A stretch of 64,000 bases of DNA from Gemmatimonadaceae bacterium (GTDB lineage: Bacteria; Gemmatimonadota; Gemmatimonadetes; Gemmatimonadales; Gemmatimonadaceae). This document shows, in pieces, positions 19,727 to 29,700 of this stretch; the stretch's first letter is position 1, and each line of letters begins with the position of its first letter. A program made the position numbers and the translations under genes. The notes under the pieces are model-generated. The model saw only the letters and a list, made by a program, of their open reading frames with translations. It had not been told where the DNA came from and made no database searches. Where the stretch lies: contig DATLTC010000010.1 of the NCBI GenBank assembly GCA_035533755.1, positions 1-64,000 of the forward strand, read 5' to 3'.

Positions 19727-20272
19727 ATGGTCCGAGAATCGTCCGTGCATTCCGTGTACCTCATTGACGCCAACGACCGCGTGGCGTGGGTGAACGACGC
19801 CTGGCGCGCGTTCGCGGCCGAGAATGGCGCGCCCAGGCTGGCCGACGGCGTGATCGGCACGTCGCTCTGGCCATACCTGGCCGGCGCCGAGGCCGAGGCG
19901 ATGTACCGCGTACTGTTCGACCGGGTACGGGAAGGGCGGACGATCGTCGTGCCCTACCGGTGCGACGCGCCGGCGCGCATGCGGCGCTTCGAGCTCGTGC
20001 TCACGCCGGCCGCTGCGGGCGCGGTGGAGTGCGCCACGCACGTCCTGGGCGAGTGGGCGCGCCCCACGGTCCCCCTGCTCGACGCGGCGATTGCGCGGAC
20101 GGACGAATTCCTGCACATGTGCGGCTGGTGCAAGCGCGTCGATCTCGGAGAATGGGTGGAAACCGACGAGGCTGTGCGGCGGCTGGGCCTGTTCGAGCAG
20201 GCCTCGATGCCGACGATCACGCACGGGATCTGCCCGGAGTGCACGGACCGGGTGATGGCGCAGGTGGGGTGA
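19727..20272 (+). CDS. PAS-like domain protein with C-terminal Cys-pair motif
   Basis: A 181-residue protein. Residues 1-110 read as a PAS-like domain: VYLIDANDRVAWVNDAWRAF, then GTSLWPYLAG and a late strand FELVLTPA. The last third has FLHMCGWCKRV and HGICPECTDRV, two CxxC pairs that could bind zinc. This tail is often seen at the end of bacterial PAS or receiver proteins that lack an output domain. Here there is no kinase or cyclase, so it may sense and bind a partner. ATG 19727 was chosen over a longer upstream reading frame because the latter is Arg/Ala-rich and structureless. Confidence 0.7.
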   Translation: MVRESSVHSVYLIDANDRVAWVNDAWRAFAAENGAPRLADGVIGTSLWPYLAGAEAEAMYRVLFDRVREGRTIVVPYRCDAPARMRRFELVLTPAAAGAVECATHVLGEWARPTVPLLDAAIARTDEFLHMCGWCKRVDLGEWVETDEAVRRLGLFEQASMPTITHGICPECTDRVMAQVG

Positions 20273-20279
20273 TCGGGCG

Positions 20280-20297
20280 CCGGCGTGCCCACGCCGG
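20280..20297 (+). terminator. GC hairpin after the PAS gene
   Basis: CCGGCGT pairs with ACGCCGG around a GCCC loop seven bases past the stop codon. It has no T-tract. Confidence 0.35.
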
Positions 20298-20319
20298 ATG
20301 GGCCGGGAGTCGCTAGATT

Positions 20320-20353
20320 CCACAGAACCGGCCGCCCCGCCGGTCCTCTGTGG
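20320..20353 (+). promoter_or_regulatory. strong hairpin in the leader of the 57-residue gene
   Basis: CCACAGAACCGGC (20320-20332) pairs with GCCGGTCCTCTGTGG (20339-20353), leaving a two-base CC bulge on the right arm: 13 base pairs. TAGATT at 20314-20319 could be a -10 element just before it, which would put the hairpin at the 5' end of the transcript. A second short stem (CGCCC/GGGCG) follows before the SD. It could equally be a second terminator. Confidence 0.35.
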
Positions 20354-20400
20354 TTGGGAGACCCGCAGGCGCCCTGCACCGGGCGTGGAGGACGACGCAT

Positions 20401-20574
20401 ATGGACGAGAAGCAGCTGCTCGCGCTGGCCAAGAAGAACGCCGCCAAGTCGGTGGCCCCCAAGGGCAAGCGTCGCACGTACGACGCGGCGCTGGACGCCA
20501 CCCGTGGGCCGGAGACGGACGACGACGAAGACCGGAAGCACTTCTTCAAGGAAATGAAGCGGCGGGAGTTCTAG
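20401..20574 (+). CDS. 57-residue highly charged hypothetical protein
   Basis: MDEKQLLALAKKNAAKSVAP begins a small hydrophilic protein rich in Lys, Arg, Asp and Glu, ending KHFFKEMKRREF. There is no membrane segment, cysteine or known motif. GGAGGA eight bases before ATG 20401 is one of the better ribosome binding sites in the window and is the main reason to accept the gene. Its leader holds a strong hairpin. It might be a nucleic-acid- or ribosome-associated small protein from its charge, but that is a guess. Function unknown. Confidence 0.6.
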   Translation: MDEKQLLALAKKNAAKSVAPKGKRRTYDAALDATRGPETDDDEDRKHFFKEMKRREF

Positions 20575-20635
20575 CCGCGGCCCGGTCGGCCGCGGGCGTG
20601 TGGCGGCCGCCCGCAACCGGCATGAGGTCCGTTCC

Positions 20636-21004
20636 ATGTGGTATCGCCTGCTCGCCGACCTGATCGTCGTCGCGCACGCGGGCTTCATCGCCTTCGTGAT
20701 CGCGGGGGGCTATCTGGCGCTCCGTTGGCGATGGATGCCGTGGCTCCACCTGCCGGCCGCTGCGTGGGGGGCGGCCATCGAATTCTGGGGCTGGATCTGC
20801 CCCCTCACCCCGCTCGAGAACCAGCTGCGCGCCGCCGGCGGCGCGGCCGGCTACAGTGGGGGATTCATCTCCCATTACCTGATCCCGCTCATCTATCCGG
20901 CCGGCCTGACGCGGGGGATCCAAATGGGATTGGGGGCGGCGGTGATCGCCGCGAACGTCACGGCGTATGCCATCGTCTGGACGCGGCGGCGGACTTCCGT
21001 CTAA
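20636..21004 (+). CDS. DUF2784 family membrane protein
   Basis: A 122-residue protein with about four membrane helices: residues 2-25, 30-60 and 95-118, with a weaker one between. The pattern MWYRLLADLIVVAHAGFIAF followed by WLHLPAAAWGAAIEFWGWIC, then PLTPLENQLR and GGFISHYLIPLIYP fits DUF2784, a family of small bacterial membrane proteins of unknown role. ATG 20636 was preferred to one 12 codons upstream because family members start MWYRLLAD-like. It lies between the small charged gene and the PPK2 gene, all on the plus strand. Confidence 0.85.
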   Translation: MWYRLLADLIVVAHAGFIAFVIAGGYLALRWRWMPWLHLPAAAWGAAIEFWGWICPLTPLENQLRAAGGAAGYSGGFISHYLIPLIYPAGLTRGIQMGLGAAVIAANVTAYAIVWTRRRTSV

Positions 21005-21094
21005 GATCCACATGGACGGCGGGCGGCACACCGCCCGCGGCGCGCGGCGAATGCCTGCCGCGTGCGTACCGCCGACCTCCAACTCGGACTCGTG

Positions 21095-21895
21095 ATGTCA
21101 CTGCACGCCGTCACCGCTCGCACCACCCTCCGGCTGGCCAGCCACGCCGCCGCGCCGCCCGCCGGCACGCCCTCGGGCGAGGCGCTCGACGACGAGATCC
21201 GCGAGCAGGTCACGCGTCTTTCCAAGTTGCAGCGCGTGTTCTACGCCGACGCGCGCCACGCGCTGCTGATCGTGCTCCAGGGTCGCGACGCGGCCGGCAA
21301 GGACGGCACCATCCGGCACGTCTTCAGCGCCGTGAACCCGCAGGGGTGCGAGGTCACCAGCTTCAAGCAACCCACCGACATCGAGGCCCGCCACGATTTT
21401 CTGTGGCGCGCGCACGCGCGCGTGCCGGCGCGGGGCATGATCGGCATCTTCAATCGGTCGCACTACGAGGACGTGCTCGTGGGGCGCGTGCGGCACCTGG
21501 CGTCCCACGCGGTGTGGGCGGCGCGCTACCGCCAGATCAACGACTTCGAGCGGATGCTCACCGAGAACGGGGTGGTCATCCTCAAGTTCTTCCTGCACGT
21601 GTCGCGCGACGAGCAGAAGCACCGCCTCAGGGACCGCCTCACCGACGCGACCAAGAACTGGAAATTCCGCGCCGGCGATCTGGAGGATCGGGCCCGCTGG
21701 AGCGGCTACACCGCCGCCTACCGGGACGCGCTCCGCCGCTGCAGCACACCGTGGGCTCCCTGGTACGTGGTGCCGTCCGACGACAAGAAGGTGCGCAACT
21801 GGCTGGTGGCCAGCGAGATCGTCCGGACGCTGGAGGGGCTCCGGCTGCGATATCCCAAGGCCGATCGCGCCGTGCGGTCGCTCAGGATTCACTGA
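21095..21895 (+). CDS. ppk2: polyphosphate kinase 2 family nucleotide phosphotransferase
   Basis: A 266-residue P-loop enzyme of the PPK2 family, which phosphorylates nucleotides using polyphosphate. Walker A is GRDAAGKDGT and the Walker B region is IGIFNRSHYEDVLVGRV. The lid stretch RLTDATKNWKFRAGDLEDR and WAPWYVVPSDDKKVRNW are strongly family-like. The single PPK2 domain and its motif spacing suggest the class that can phosphorylate both AMP and ADP; this is inferred. ATG 21095 is used; an in-frame GTG 11 codons upstream is possible. The CHAD gene begins four bases after its stop codon, so the two are almost certainly co-transcribed. Confidence 0.93.
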   Translation: MSLHAVTARTTLRLASHAAAPPAGTPSGEALDDEIREQVTRLSKLQRVFYADARHALLIVLQGRDAAGKDGTIRHVFSAVNPQGCEVTSFKQPTDIEARHDFLWRAHARVPARGMIGIFNRSHYEDVLVGRVRHLASHAVWAARYRQINDFERMLTENGVVILKFFLHVSRDEQKHRLRDRLTDATKNWKFRAGDLEDRARWSGYTAAYRDALRRCSTPWAPWYVVPSDDKKVRNWLVASEIVRTLEGLRLRYPKADRAVRSLRIH

Positions 21896-21898
21896 CCG

Positions 21899-22903
21899 AT
21901 GTCCACGGCGCAGCTGACGCCCGAGCTGCTGGCCCAGCCGGCCCGGCGCGCCGCGCGGGTGATCGCGCGCGCGCTGCTCGACGACGTGCGCGCCGCGCAT
22001 GCCCGCCTCGGCGCGCCGGACGCCGAGGCACTGCACGATCTGCGCGTGGCGCTACGGCGGCTGCGCACCTGGCTGCGCGCCTGCCGGCCCGTGCTCGACG
22101 ACACGGTGGGCCGCAAGTCGCGGCGCGCCTTTCGTACGCTCGCTCACGCCACCAACGCGGCGCGCGATGCCGAGGTGGCGCTGGCCTGGCTGCAGGCGCA
22201 GGCGGGGCTTCCCCCCGCCGCCGGCGCCGGGCACGCGCATCTGGTGGAGCGGCTGCGCGGCGAGTGCGTGGAGAGCGCGGGGGCCGCCGCCACGTACCTG
22301 GCCAAGCGGCTGCCCCGCGCCACGGAGCGGCTGGCGGACGAACTCGATCGTTACTGGCGCGAGATCGCCGTGGACGATCCCGAGCCGGAGCCACCGATGG
22401 CGGCGTTCATGGCCGGGCTGTTGCGACGGCAACGCGCGCGGCTCGCCCGGGCGCTCCGGCGCGTGGGATCGGCCGAGGACGTGGCGCCTGCCCATCGCGC
22501 GCGCATCGCCGGCAAGCAACTGCGCTACGTGCTCGAGCCGCTCGACGCGGACCCGCGCGTGGCCGAGCTGGTGGAGCGGCTCAAGGTCCTGCAGGACGGG
22601 CTGGGTGAATTCCACGACGCGCAGTTGCTGGCCGAGCGCATTCTCTCGGAAGTGGAGCAGATCGCGGGCGCGATCGCGCACCGCCGGGCGGTGGCGCTCG
22701 TGGAGCCGGAGTTGGCGCCCAGGTCGGCCCGGCCGTCGCGGCGCGGACTGCGCACCGGATTGCTGGAGGTGGCGCGCCGCGCGCACCTGCACGGCGACGA
22801 GGCGTTCACCCAATTTCGCCGCGACTGGAGCAAGCGTCAGGCGGCGCAGGCGCTGCGTCTGATCGACGAGTTGGCGAACGATCTGGCGCCCTCGGGCGAG
22901 TAG
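21899..22903 (+). CDS. CHAD domain protein (polyphosphate binding)
   Basis: A 334-residue all-helical protein. EALHDLRVALRRLRTWLRAC is the conserved first CHAD helix with His and regularly spaced Arg, and RIAGKQLRYVLEPL is the second half-repeat; a third basic stretch lies at FHDAQLLAERI. CHAD domains bind polyphosphate through these conserved basic faces. There is no N-terminal CYTH triphosphatase domain, so this is a stand-alone binder. The adjacent PPK2 gene makes a polyphosphate-handling unit likely. ATG 21899 lies three bases after the PPK2 stop. The gene ends facing hrpB. Confidence 0.93.
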   Translation: MSTAQLTPELLAQPARRAARVIARALLDDVRAAHARLGAPDAEALHDLRVALRRLRTWLRACRPVLDDTVGRKSRRAFRTLAHATNAARDAEVALAWLQAQAGLPPAAGAGHAHLVERLRGECVESAGAAATYLAKRLPRATERLADELDRYWREIAVDDPEPEPPMAAFMAGLLRRQRARLARALRRVGSAEDVAPAHRARIAGKQLRYVLEPLDADPRVAELVERLKVLQDGLGEFHDAQLLAERILSEVEQIAGAIAHRRAVALVEPELAPRSARPSRRGLRTGLLEVARRAHLHGDEAFTQFRRDWSKRQAAQALRLIDELANDLAPSGE

Positions 22904-22920
22904 GCCGCTGCCGCAGCGGC
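22904..22920. terminator. hairpin between convergent CHAD and hrpB genes
   Basis: GCCGCTG (22904-22910) pairs with CAGCGGC (22914-22920) around a three-base loop, directly in the 21-base gap between the two convergent stop codons. Confidence 0.45.
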
Positions 22921-22924
22921 GCGC

Positions 22925-25429
22925 TCACGTGCCGCGCGGTTTGGCGCGACGGGTCGGTTCAGCCACCAGCGGATCGTCCGGCCAGTAATGCCGCGGATAG
23001 CGGCCCCGTAAGTCCTTGCGAACGTCGAAGTAGCTTCGCTGCCAGAATCCCGCGAGGTCGGTGGTCACCTGCACCGGCCGCCGGGCCGGCGACAGCAGAT
23101 GCAGCGTGAGCGGCACGCGTCCGCCCGCCACGCGCGGCGTGTCGGCCAGGCCGAACATCTCCTGCAGGCGCACCGCCAGCACGGGCGATTCCGCATTCGA
23201 GTAGTCGATCGTGATGCGCGATCCGGTCGGGACGGCGACCTGCACGGGCGCGAGCGTGTCCAGCGCCGCGCGCTGCGGCCAGGAGAGCATGCTCCGCAAC
23301 GCGTCGGCCAGGTCCAACGCGCGCACGTCGTCCAGCCGCCGCGTGCCCAGCAGAAGCGGCGACAGCCACTGCTCGACCGACGCCGTCAATGCCGCGTCGG
23401 AGAGATCGGGCCACGTCGCGTCCGTGGTGCGCAGGAACGCCACGCGCTGCCGCAGCGAACGCGCGTCGTCGCTCCACGGCAGGTTGCCCACGCCGCGGCG
23501 CAGCAGCTCGCGCGCCATGACGCCGGCCACCCGGGCGGGATCGGGCTCGCCGAGCGTGGCCTCGCGAAGCGTGATCGCGCCCAGCCGCGTCACCCGCCGC
23601 GCCGCGACCGCCGCGCGCTCGGCGTTCCACGTGTACTCGTCGTCGGTGGTGACCTGATCCCCGAGTTGCGCCTCGAGGTCGGCGAGCGCGATCGGCGCCG
23701 CCAGATAGATGCGGCTCTCCGGCTGCCGGCCGTCGGTCTCGGTGACCACGAGATATTCCGCATCGCTGAATGCCGCCGCATCGCCGAGCACCGCGCCCTG
23801 GCCGTTGCGCATGAGATAGCGCGTGCGCTGGCCCACGCGGCGCTGGGCCACGCGATCGGGGTAGGCCAGCGCGAGGAGCGCGCCGAGCGGGATCTCGGCG
23901 GCGGCGCCGGGCGGCGACTCGAGCTGTGCGCGCCACCGCTGCGCCAGCTCGCGCACGCGGTGCGCGGCCGGGCCGTCCACGCGGGCGGCGGCCATGTGCG
24001 CGATGCCGCCGCGTCCGCGCAGCGCGTCCACGCGCAGGGTGAAGTCGGCCGGCGGGGGCGCGCCCTCGCCGCGCAGGATGTCGCGCTCCTCGAGCAGCGC
24101 CGCGACCGTTGCGGCGTCCGCCGCCGCGCCCAGTTCCGCGCCGCGCAGCATCAGGTGCGCCAGCCGCGGATGGGTGCCCAGCGCCGCCATCCGCGTCCCG
24201 TGGGGCGTGATCCGGCCATCGGGGCCGAGCGCGCCCAGTTCGACGAGCAGCTCGCGCGCTTGGCGGAACGCCGCCGTCGGCGGCGGATCGAGCCACTTCA
24301 AGTCCGTGGGGTGGGCGATGCCGGCGGCCGCCAGTTCGAGCGCCACCGGGGCGAGGTCGGCGGTGAGCATCTCCGGCGACTCGTGCGCCACCAGGTGATG
24401 TTCCTCCTGGGCGCTCCACAGCCGGTAGCACACCCCGGGCGCCACGCGGCCGGCGCGGCCGCGGCGCTGGTCGGCCGACGCGCGCGACACGCGCACTGTT
24501 TCCAGCCGCGTCATCCCGCTGCGCGGCGAGAAGCTGGGCCCGCGCGAGAGGCCGGCGTCGATCACCACGCGCACCCCTTCGATGGTGAGGCTGGTCTGCG
24601 CGATGCTCGTGGCGAGCACCACCTTGCGTTGGCCCGGCGGGCTGGGCTGGATGGCCTGGTCCTGTGCGTCGGCCGGGAGGTCGCCGTAGAGCGGCGCCAC
24701 GTGGACCCGTGGATCGGCCAACCGGCCGGCGAGGAGTTCGCTCGTGCGACGGATCTCACCGGCGCCGGGCAGAAAGACGAGGATGTCGCCCGTGTCGTCG
24801 GCGAGGGCGCGCTGCACCGCGGCGGCCGCGTCCGGCTCCACGCGCGCGTCGGCGCGGCGCGGCAGGTAGCGCGTGTCCACCGGGAACGACCGCCCCTCGC
24901 TGCGCACGATCGGCGCGCCGCCGAGGAGCGCCGCCACCGGGTCGCCGTCGAGCGTGGCCGACATCACGAGCAGGCGCAGGTCGGGGCGGAGCAGGGCCTG
25001 CGACTGCAGCGCGAACGCCAGGCCCAAGTCGGCGTGCACGCTGCGCTCATGGAATTCGTCGAAGATGACCAGCCCGACGCCGTCCAGCGCCGGGTCGTGC
25101 TGCATGCGCCGCGTGAGGATGCCTTCGGTCACCACTTCGACGCGCGTGGTGGCGCTCACCGCCGACTCGCCGCGCACGCGGAAGCCCACCGTGCGACCCA
25201 CCGGCTGGCCCAGCGTGCGCGCCATGTACCGGGCAGCGGCGCGCGTGGCCAGGCGCCGCGGCTCGAGCATCACGATCGCGCGGCCCGAGAGCCAGGGCTC
25301 GTCGAGCAGGGCCAGCGGAACGCGCGTCGTCTTGCCGGCGCCGGGTGGCGCCTGGAGCACGGCGCTCGTGTGGGCGCGGAGCGCGGCGCGGAGGGCCGGG
25401 AGCGCTTCGTCGATGGGGAGCGAATTCAC
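22925..25429 (-). CDS. hrpB: ATP-dependent helicase HrpB
   Basis: An 834-residue superfamily 2 RNA helicase of the DEAH type. Motif I is QAPPGAGKTTRVP; motif II is IFDEFHERS (DEFH, normal for HrpB); motif III is VMSATLDG; motif VI is ADQRRGRAGRV. The helicase-associated domain and the long HrpB-specific C-terminal domain (ending WQRSYFDVRKDLRGRYPRHYWP) are both complete. The start is GTG at 25429. HrpB is found in many bacteria; its role in RNA metabolism is poorly defined. It is divergent from the AlaX gene, with 79 bases between. Confidence 0.95.
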   Translation of the reverse strand: MNSLPIDEALPALRAALRAHTSAVLQAPPGAGKTTRVPLALLDEPWLSGRAIVMLEPRRLATRAAARYMARTLGQPVGRTVGFRVRGESAVSATTRVEVVTEGILTRRMQHDPALDGVGLVIFDEFHERSVHADLGLAFALQSQALLRPDLRLLVMSATLDGDPVAALLGGAPIVRSEGRSFPVDTRYLPRRADARVEPDAAAAVQRALADDTGDILVFLPGAGEIRRTSELLAGRLADPRVHVAPLYGDLPADAQDQAIQPSPPGQRKVVLATSIAQTSLTIEGVRVVIDAGLSRGPSFSPRSGMTRLETVRVSRASADQRRGRAGRVAPGVCYRLWSAQEEHHLVAHESPEMLTADLAPVALELAAAGIAHPTDLKWLDPPPTAAFRQARELLVELGALGPDGRITPHGTRMAALGTHPRLAHLMLRGAELGAAADAATVAALLEERDILRGEGAPPPADFTLRVDALRGRGGIAHMAAARVDGPAAHRVRELAQRWRAQLESPPGAAAEIPLGALLALAYPDRVAQRRVGQRTRYLMRNGQGAVLGDAAAFSDAEYLVVTETDGRQPESRIYLAAPIALADLEAQLGDQVTTDDEYTWNAERAAVAARRVTRLGAITLREATLGEPDPARVAGVMARELLRRGVGNLPWSDDARSLRQRVAFLRTTDATWPDLSDAALTASVEQWLSPLLLGTRRLDDVRALDLADALRSMLSWPQRAALDTLAPVQVAVPTGSRITIDYSNAESPVLAVRLQEMFGLADTPRVAGGRVPLTLHLLSPARRPVQVTTDLAGFWQRSYFDVRKDLRGRYPRHYWPDDPLVAEPTRRAKPRGT

Positions 25430-25508
25430 GGATGTTGGACCTTGCTCTTCAAATTGCGCGTACCGTAGCGAATGTTTAGGGAGCGCTGCCCTCCCACCTC
25501 CGACGGCG

Positions 25509-26690
25509 ATGACCGACCGGCTCTACTATAAGGATGCATACCTCACCGACTTCGACGCCACGATCGTCGAGGTCGCGGACGGCGGCCACCGGGTGTACCT
25601 GGACCGGACGGCGCTCTATCCCACGTCGGGCGGGCAGCCGTTCGACACCGGCACGCTGGGCGGGCGCCGCGTGACCGACGTGGTGGACGAGGACGACCGG
25701 ATCGCCCATCTGCTCGATGGGCCGTTGGACGCGGCGGCCGGCGCCGTGCACGGCCGGGTGGACTGGGCGCGGCGGTTCGACCACATGCAGCAGCACACGG
25801 GGCAGCATCTGCTCTCGGCCGTGCTCGAGGACCTCCACGGCTGGAAGACGGTGAGCGTGCACTTCGGTGACGAGACGTCGACGCTCGACGTGAACACCGA
25901 CGCCGCGCCGCGCGCCAGGCTCGACGCCGCCGAGGATCGCGCCAATGCGGTGATCGCCGAAGCGCGCGCCGTGTCGGTGTCGTTCGAGGACGCGGCGGCG
26001 CCGGGGCTGCGGAAGCCGTCGGGCCGCACCGGCGAGATCCGCGTGATCACCATTGCCGGCGTGGATCGCAGCGCCTGCGGCGGCACGCACGTGCGCGGCA
26101 CGGGCGAGATCGGCGCGCTGTTGTTGCGGCGCGTCGAGAAGGTGAAGCAGGGCACGCGCATCGAGTTCGTGTGCGGCGCGCGCGCGGTGCGGCGGGCCCG
26201 CGCCGACTACGCGGCGCTGTCGTCCATCGCGCAGGCGCTGTCCAGTTCGGTGGACGATGCGCCGTCGATGGTGGAAGCGAAGCTCGCGGCGGCGCGCGAC
26301 GTCGAAGCGAGCCGGCGCAGGATCGAGCGGGAGTTGGACGCTTATCGCGCGCGCGAGCGGTACGACGCCGCCACCCCCGACGCGCGCGGCGTGCGTCGCG
26401 TGATCGAACGCCGTGCCGACGGCGCGCTGGACGACCTGCGCGGACTGGCGCATGCGGTGTGCGCGCTGCCGCGTGCCGCGTTCGTGGGCACGATCGCGGC
26501 ATCGGGCGCCGTGATCGCCGGCACGTCGGAAGACTCGGGGCTCGAAGCCGGCGCCGTGCTCAAGCGCGCGCTCGGCGCGGCGGGGGGGCGGGGCGGCGGC
26601 TCGCCGCGCATGGCGCAGGGGGCGGTTGGGGCGGAGCAGGGGGACGCGGTGGTGCAGGCGGTGCTCGCCGAATGGGATCACGTGTCATGA
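25509..26690 (+). CDS. AlaX-type alanyl-tRNA editing protein with DHHA1 domain
   Basis: A 393-residue stand-alone editing factor related to the second half of alanyl-tRNA synthetase. It hydrolyses Ser- or Gly-tRNA(Ala). The zinc site is HTGQHLLSAVL (HxxxH) with CGGTHV (CxxxH). YPTSGGQPFDTG is the conserved entry loop. The C-terminal 170 residues form a coiled-coil plus DHHA1 domain rich in glycine near the end, making this the long AlaX-L form. ATG 25509 gives the family N-terminus. The stop TGA overlaps an in-frame ATG of the next gene, so the pair may be coupled. Confidence 0.9.
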   Translation: MTDRLYYKDAYLTDFDATIVEVADGGHRVYLDRTALYPTSGGQPFDTGTLGGRRVTDVVDEDDRIAHLLDGPLDAAAGAVHGRVDWARRFDHMQQHTGQHLLSAVLEDLHGWKTVSVHFGDETSTLDVNTDAAPRARLDAAEDRANAVIAEARAVSVSFEDAAAPGLRKPSGRTGEIRVITIAGVDRSACGGTHVRGTGEIGALLLRRVEKVKQGTRIEFVCGARAVRRARADYAALSSIAQALSSSVDDAPSMVEAKLAAARDVEASRRRIERELDAYRARERYDAATPDARGVRRVIERRADGALDDLRGLAHAVCALPRAAFVGTIAASGAVIAGTSEDSGLEAGAVLKRALGAAGGRGGGSPRMAQGAVGAEQGDAVVQAVLAEWDHVS

Positions 26691-26716
26691 CGGCGGATCG
26701 GAACAGGGGAGTCACG

Positions 26717-29700
26717 ATGCAGGCATTCACGATTCGCGGCGCGTCGCGCGCCGCGCTCATGCTCCTGGCGCTGCCGCTCGCGGCCGGCGCCCAACGCGTG
26801 ACCTACGACTCGGCGCTCTGGTCGGGGATGCACTACCGGATGATCGGGCCCGAGCGCGGCGGACGCGTGACGACCGTCACCGGCGTGCCCTCGCAGCCGC
26901 GCACCTTCTACATGGGCACCACGGGCGGCGGCGTGTGGAAGACCACCGACGCCGGCGCCTCCTGGCGCAACGTCACCGACGGCTTCCTTGCCGTGGCGTC
27001 GATCGGGGCGGTGGAGGTGTCGCGGTCCGATCCGAACATCGTGTACGTGGGCACCGGCTCGTCCAAGATCCGGAGCAACGTCTCGATCGGTCGCGGCCTC
27101 TACAAGTCCACCGACGGCGGGCATTCGTGGGCCTTCGTGGGGCTCCAGGCGGTGGGCCAGATCGCCACCGTGCGCATCGACCCCACCGATCCCGACCTGG
27201 TGTACGTGGCCGCGCAGGGTAATCCGTTCGTGCCCAACGTGGAGCGCGGCGTCTATCGCACCAGGGACGGCGGCAAGAGCTGGCAGAAGATCCTCTACGT
27301 CTCCGACAGCACCGGCGCCACGGACCTCGAACTGCAGCCCGGCCATCCCGGCGTGATCTTCGCCGCGATGTGGCACGGCCAGCGCAAGCCGTGGACCATC
27401 GTCAGCGGCGCGTACGAGGGCGGCATCTACAAGAGCAGCGACGGCGGGGACAGTTGGACCAAGCTGGGCGGCGGACTGCCCGATCAGCTGTTCGGCCGCA
27501 GCAACGTCGCGATCTCGCGGGCGATGCCCAACCGGATCTACGCGCTGATCGAGGCCAAGCCGGGCGGCGGGCTGTACCGCTCCGAGGATTCCGGCGCCAC
27601 GTGGACGCTGGTGAATGCGTCGCCGAGCCTGTGGACGCGGCCGTTCTACTACACCACGCTGGGCGTGGATCCCAACGATCCGGACGTGGTGTACGTGGGC
27701 GACGAGGGCTGGTTCAAGAGCACCGACGGCGGCAAGACCTTCCGCAGCGAGCCGGTGCCGCACGGCGACAACCATGACCTCTGGATCAATCCCGACAACT
27801 CCGACGCGATGATCCAGTCCAACGACGGCGGCGCCAACGTCTCGCTGGACGGCGGCAGGACGTGGAGTTCGCAACTCAATCAGCCCACGGCCGAGATCTA
27901 CCAGGTGGCGGTGGACAGCCAGTATCCGTACCGCGTGTACGGTGCGCAGCAGGACGACAACACACTCATCGTGCCCAGCCTGCCGCTGGGCAACGGGCAG
28001 GAGTGGCGCGAGGGCCCGGGGTGCGAGACGGGGCCGATCATCCCCAACACGCTCAACCCCGACACCGTGTACGGCTCGTGCAAGGGGCAGTTCAGCCGCC
28101 TCAACTTGAAGACGGCCAACGAGCAGCAGTACTGGGTGGGCGCCCAGTCGCTGTACGGTAACGGCGGCGCCGAGCTGATCTATCGCTTCCAGCGCGTGTC
28201 GCCCATGGAGGTGTCGCCGTACGATCCGAACACCGTGTACTACGGCTCGCAGTACGTCCATCGCACGCGCGACGAAGGCGTGACGTGGACGCGCATCAGC
28301 CCCGACCTGACCTGGAATCCGAAAGGCGAGCCGCAGGAGGCGAGCGGCACGCCGATCACGCGCGATGCCACCGGCGAGGAGGTGTACAGCACGCTGTATT
28401 CCATTCGCGAATCGCCGGTCAAGCGCGGCATCATCTGGACCGGCTCCAACGACGGCCTCGTGTACGTCACGCGCGACGACGGCAAGACGTGGACGAACGT
28501 GACGCCCAAAGGGCTCCAGCCCGGCGGTCGCGTGCAGAACATCGAGCCGAGCCCGCGGCGGCCGGGGTCTGCGTACGTCGCCATCTACCGCTACCTGCTC
28601 GGCGACTTCGCGCCGTACATCTACCGCACCGACGACTACGGCGCGTCGTGGACGCTGCTCACCAACGGGACGAACGGCATCCCCGGCGACTCGCCCACGC
28701 GCGTGGTGCGCGAGGATCCCGATCGCGCCGGCCTCCTGTACGCCGGCACCGAATTCGGGATGTACGTCTCGTTCGACAACGGCGCGCACTGGCAGTCGTT
28801 CCAGATGAACCTGCCGGTCACGCCCATTACCGACATCAAGGTGGCGCACAACGACCTCGTGATCTCCACGCAGGGCCGGTCGTTCTGGATTCTCGACAAC
28901 CTCTCCCCGCTGCACCAACTCACGGCGCAGGTGGCGCACTCGGCCGCGCATCTGTTCACGCCGGAACAGGCCGTGCGGCACGGGGCGCGCGCCGGGTTCG
29001 GCGGCGGCCGCGGCGCCGCGGGCCCGGAGTATCCGGCGCCCGGTGCGCAGATCGACTACTACATCGGGTCGCCGCCGGCCGGCGACGTGGTGCTCCAGAT
29101 CCTGGACGGCTCGGGAACGGTGATCCAGACGTTCTCGAGCGCCGCCCCGGCTGCGGTGGGCCGTGGTGGTGGGGAGGGGGGATTCCGCGGCCGGCCCGCG
29201 GCGGCGCGTGTGGAGAAGACGGTCGGCATGCACCGCTTCACCTGGGACCTCCGCTATCCCGGACCCTGGGAGAGCCCGGCGCGTCCCCAAGGACCCAACG
29301 GCCCGATGGCCGCGCCGGGCCGGTACTCGGTGCGCCTCACGGTCGGCTCGTATACCAGCACGCAGGCGTTCACGCTGATCGAGGATCCGCGCGTCACCAG
29401 CGACGGCGTGACCAGGGCCGATCTGCGGGCGCAGTTGGCCCACAACCTGCGGGCGCGCGCGTTGGTGAGCGACGTCAACCAACTCGTGGCGCGGGTGACG
29501 GCGGCCCAGGACCGGCTGCGCGGGGCCACGGGTGCCGCAGCCGATACCTTGGCCAAGGTCACGGAACTGGCCAGCCATCTGGTCACGCCGGGCATTCGGT
29601 ATAGCAAGCCCGAGCTGCAGACCCACATCACGTATCTGTACGGCATGACCAACGACGCGGACCAGAAGGTCGGACGCGACGCCGTGGAGCGTTACGCGGT

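Noticed and set aside
23099-25468. 789-codon open frame on the plus strand
   Set aside because: Antisense to hrpB; rich in Arg, Ala and His without any motif.
26687-26716. ATG overlapping the AlaX stop as start of the second BNR gene
   Set aside because: It would put ten polar residues before the signal peptide; ATG 26717 has a better SD.
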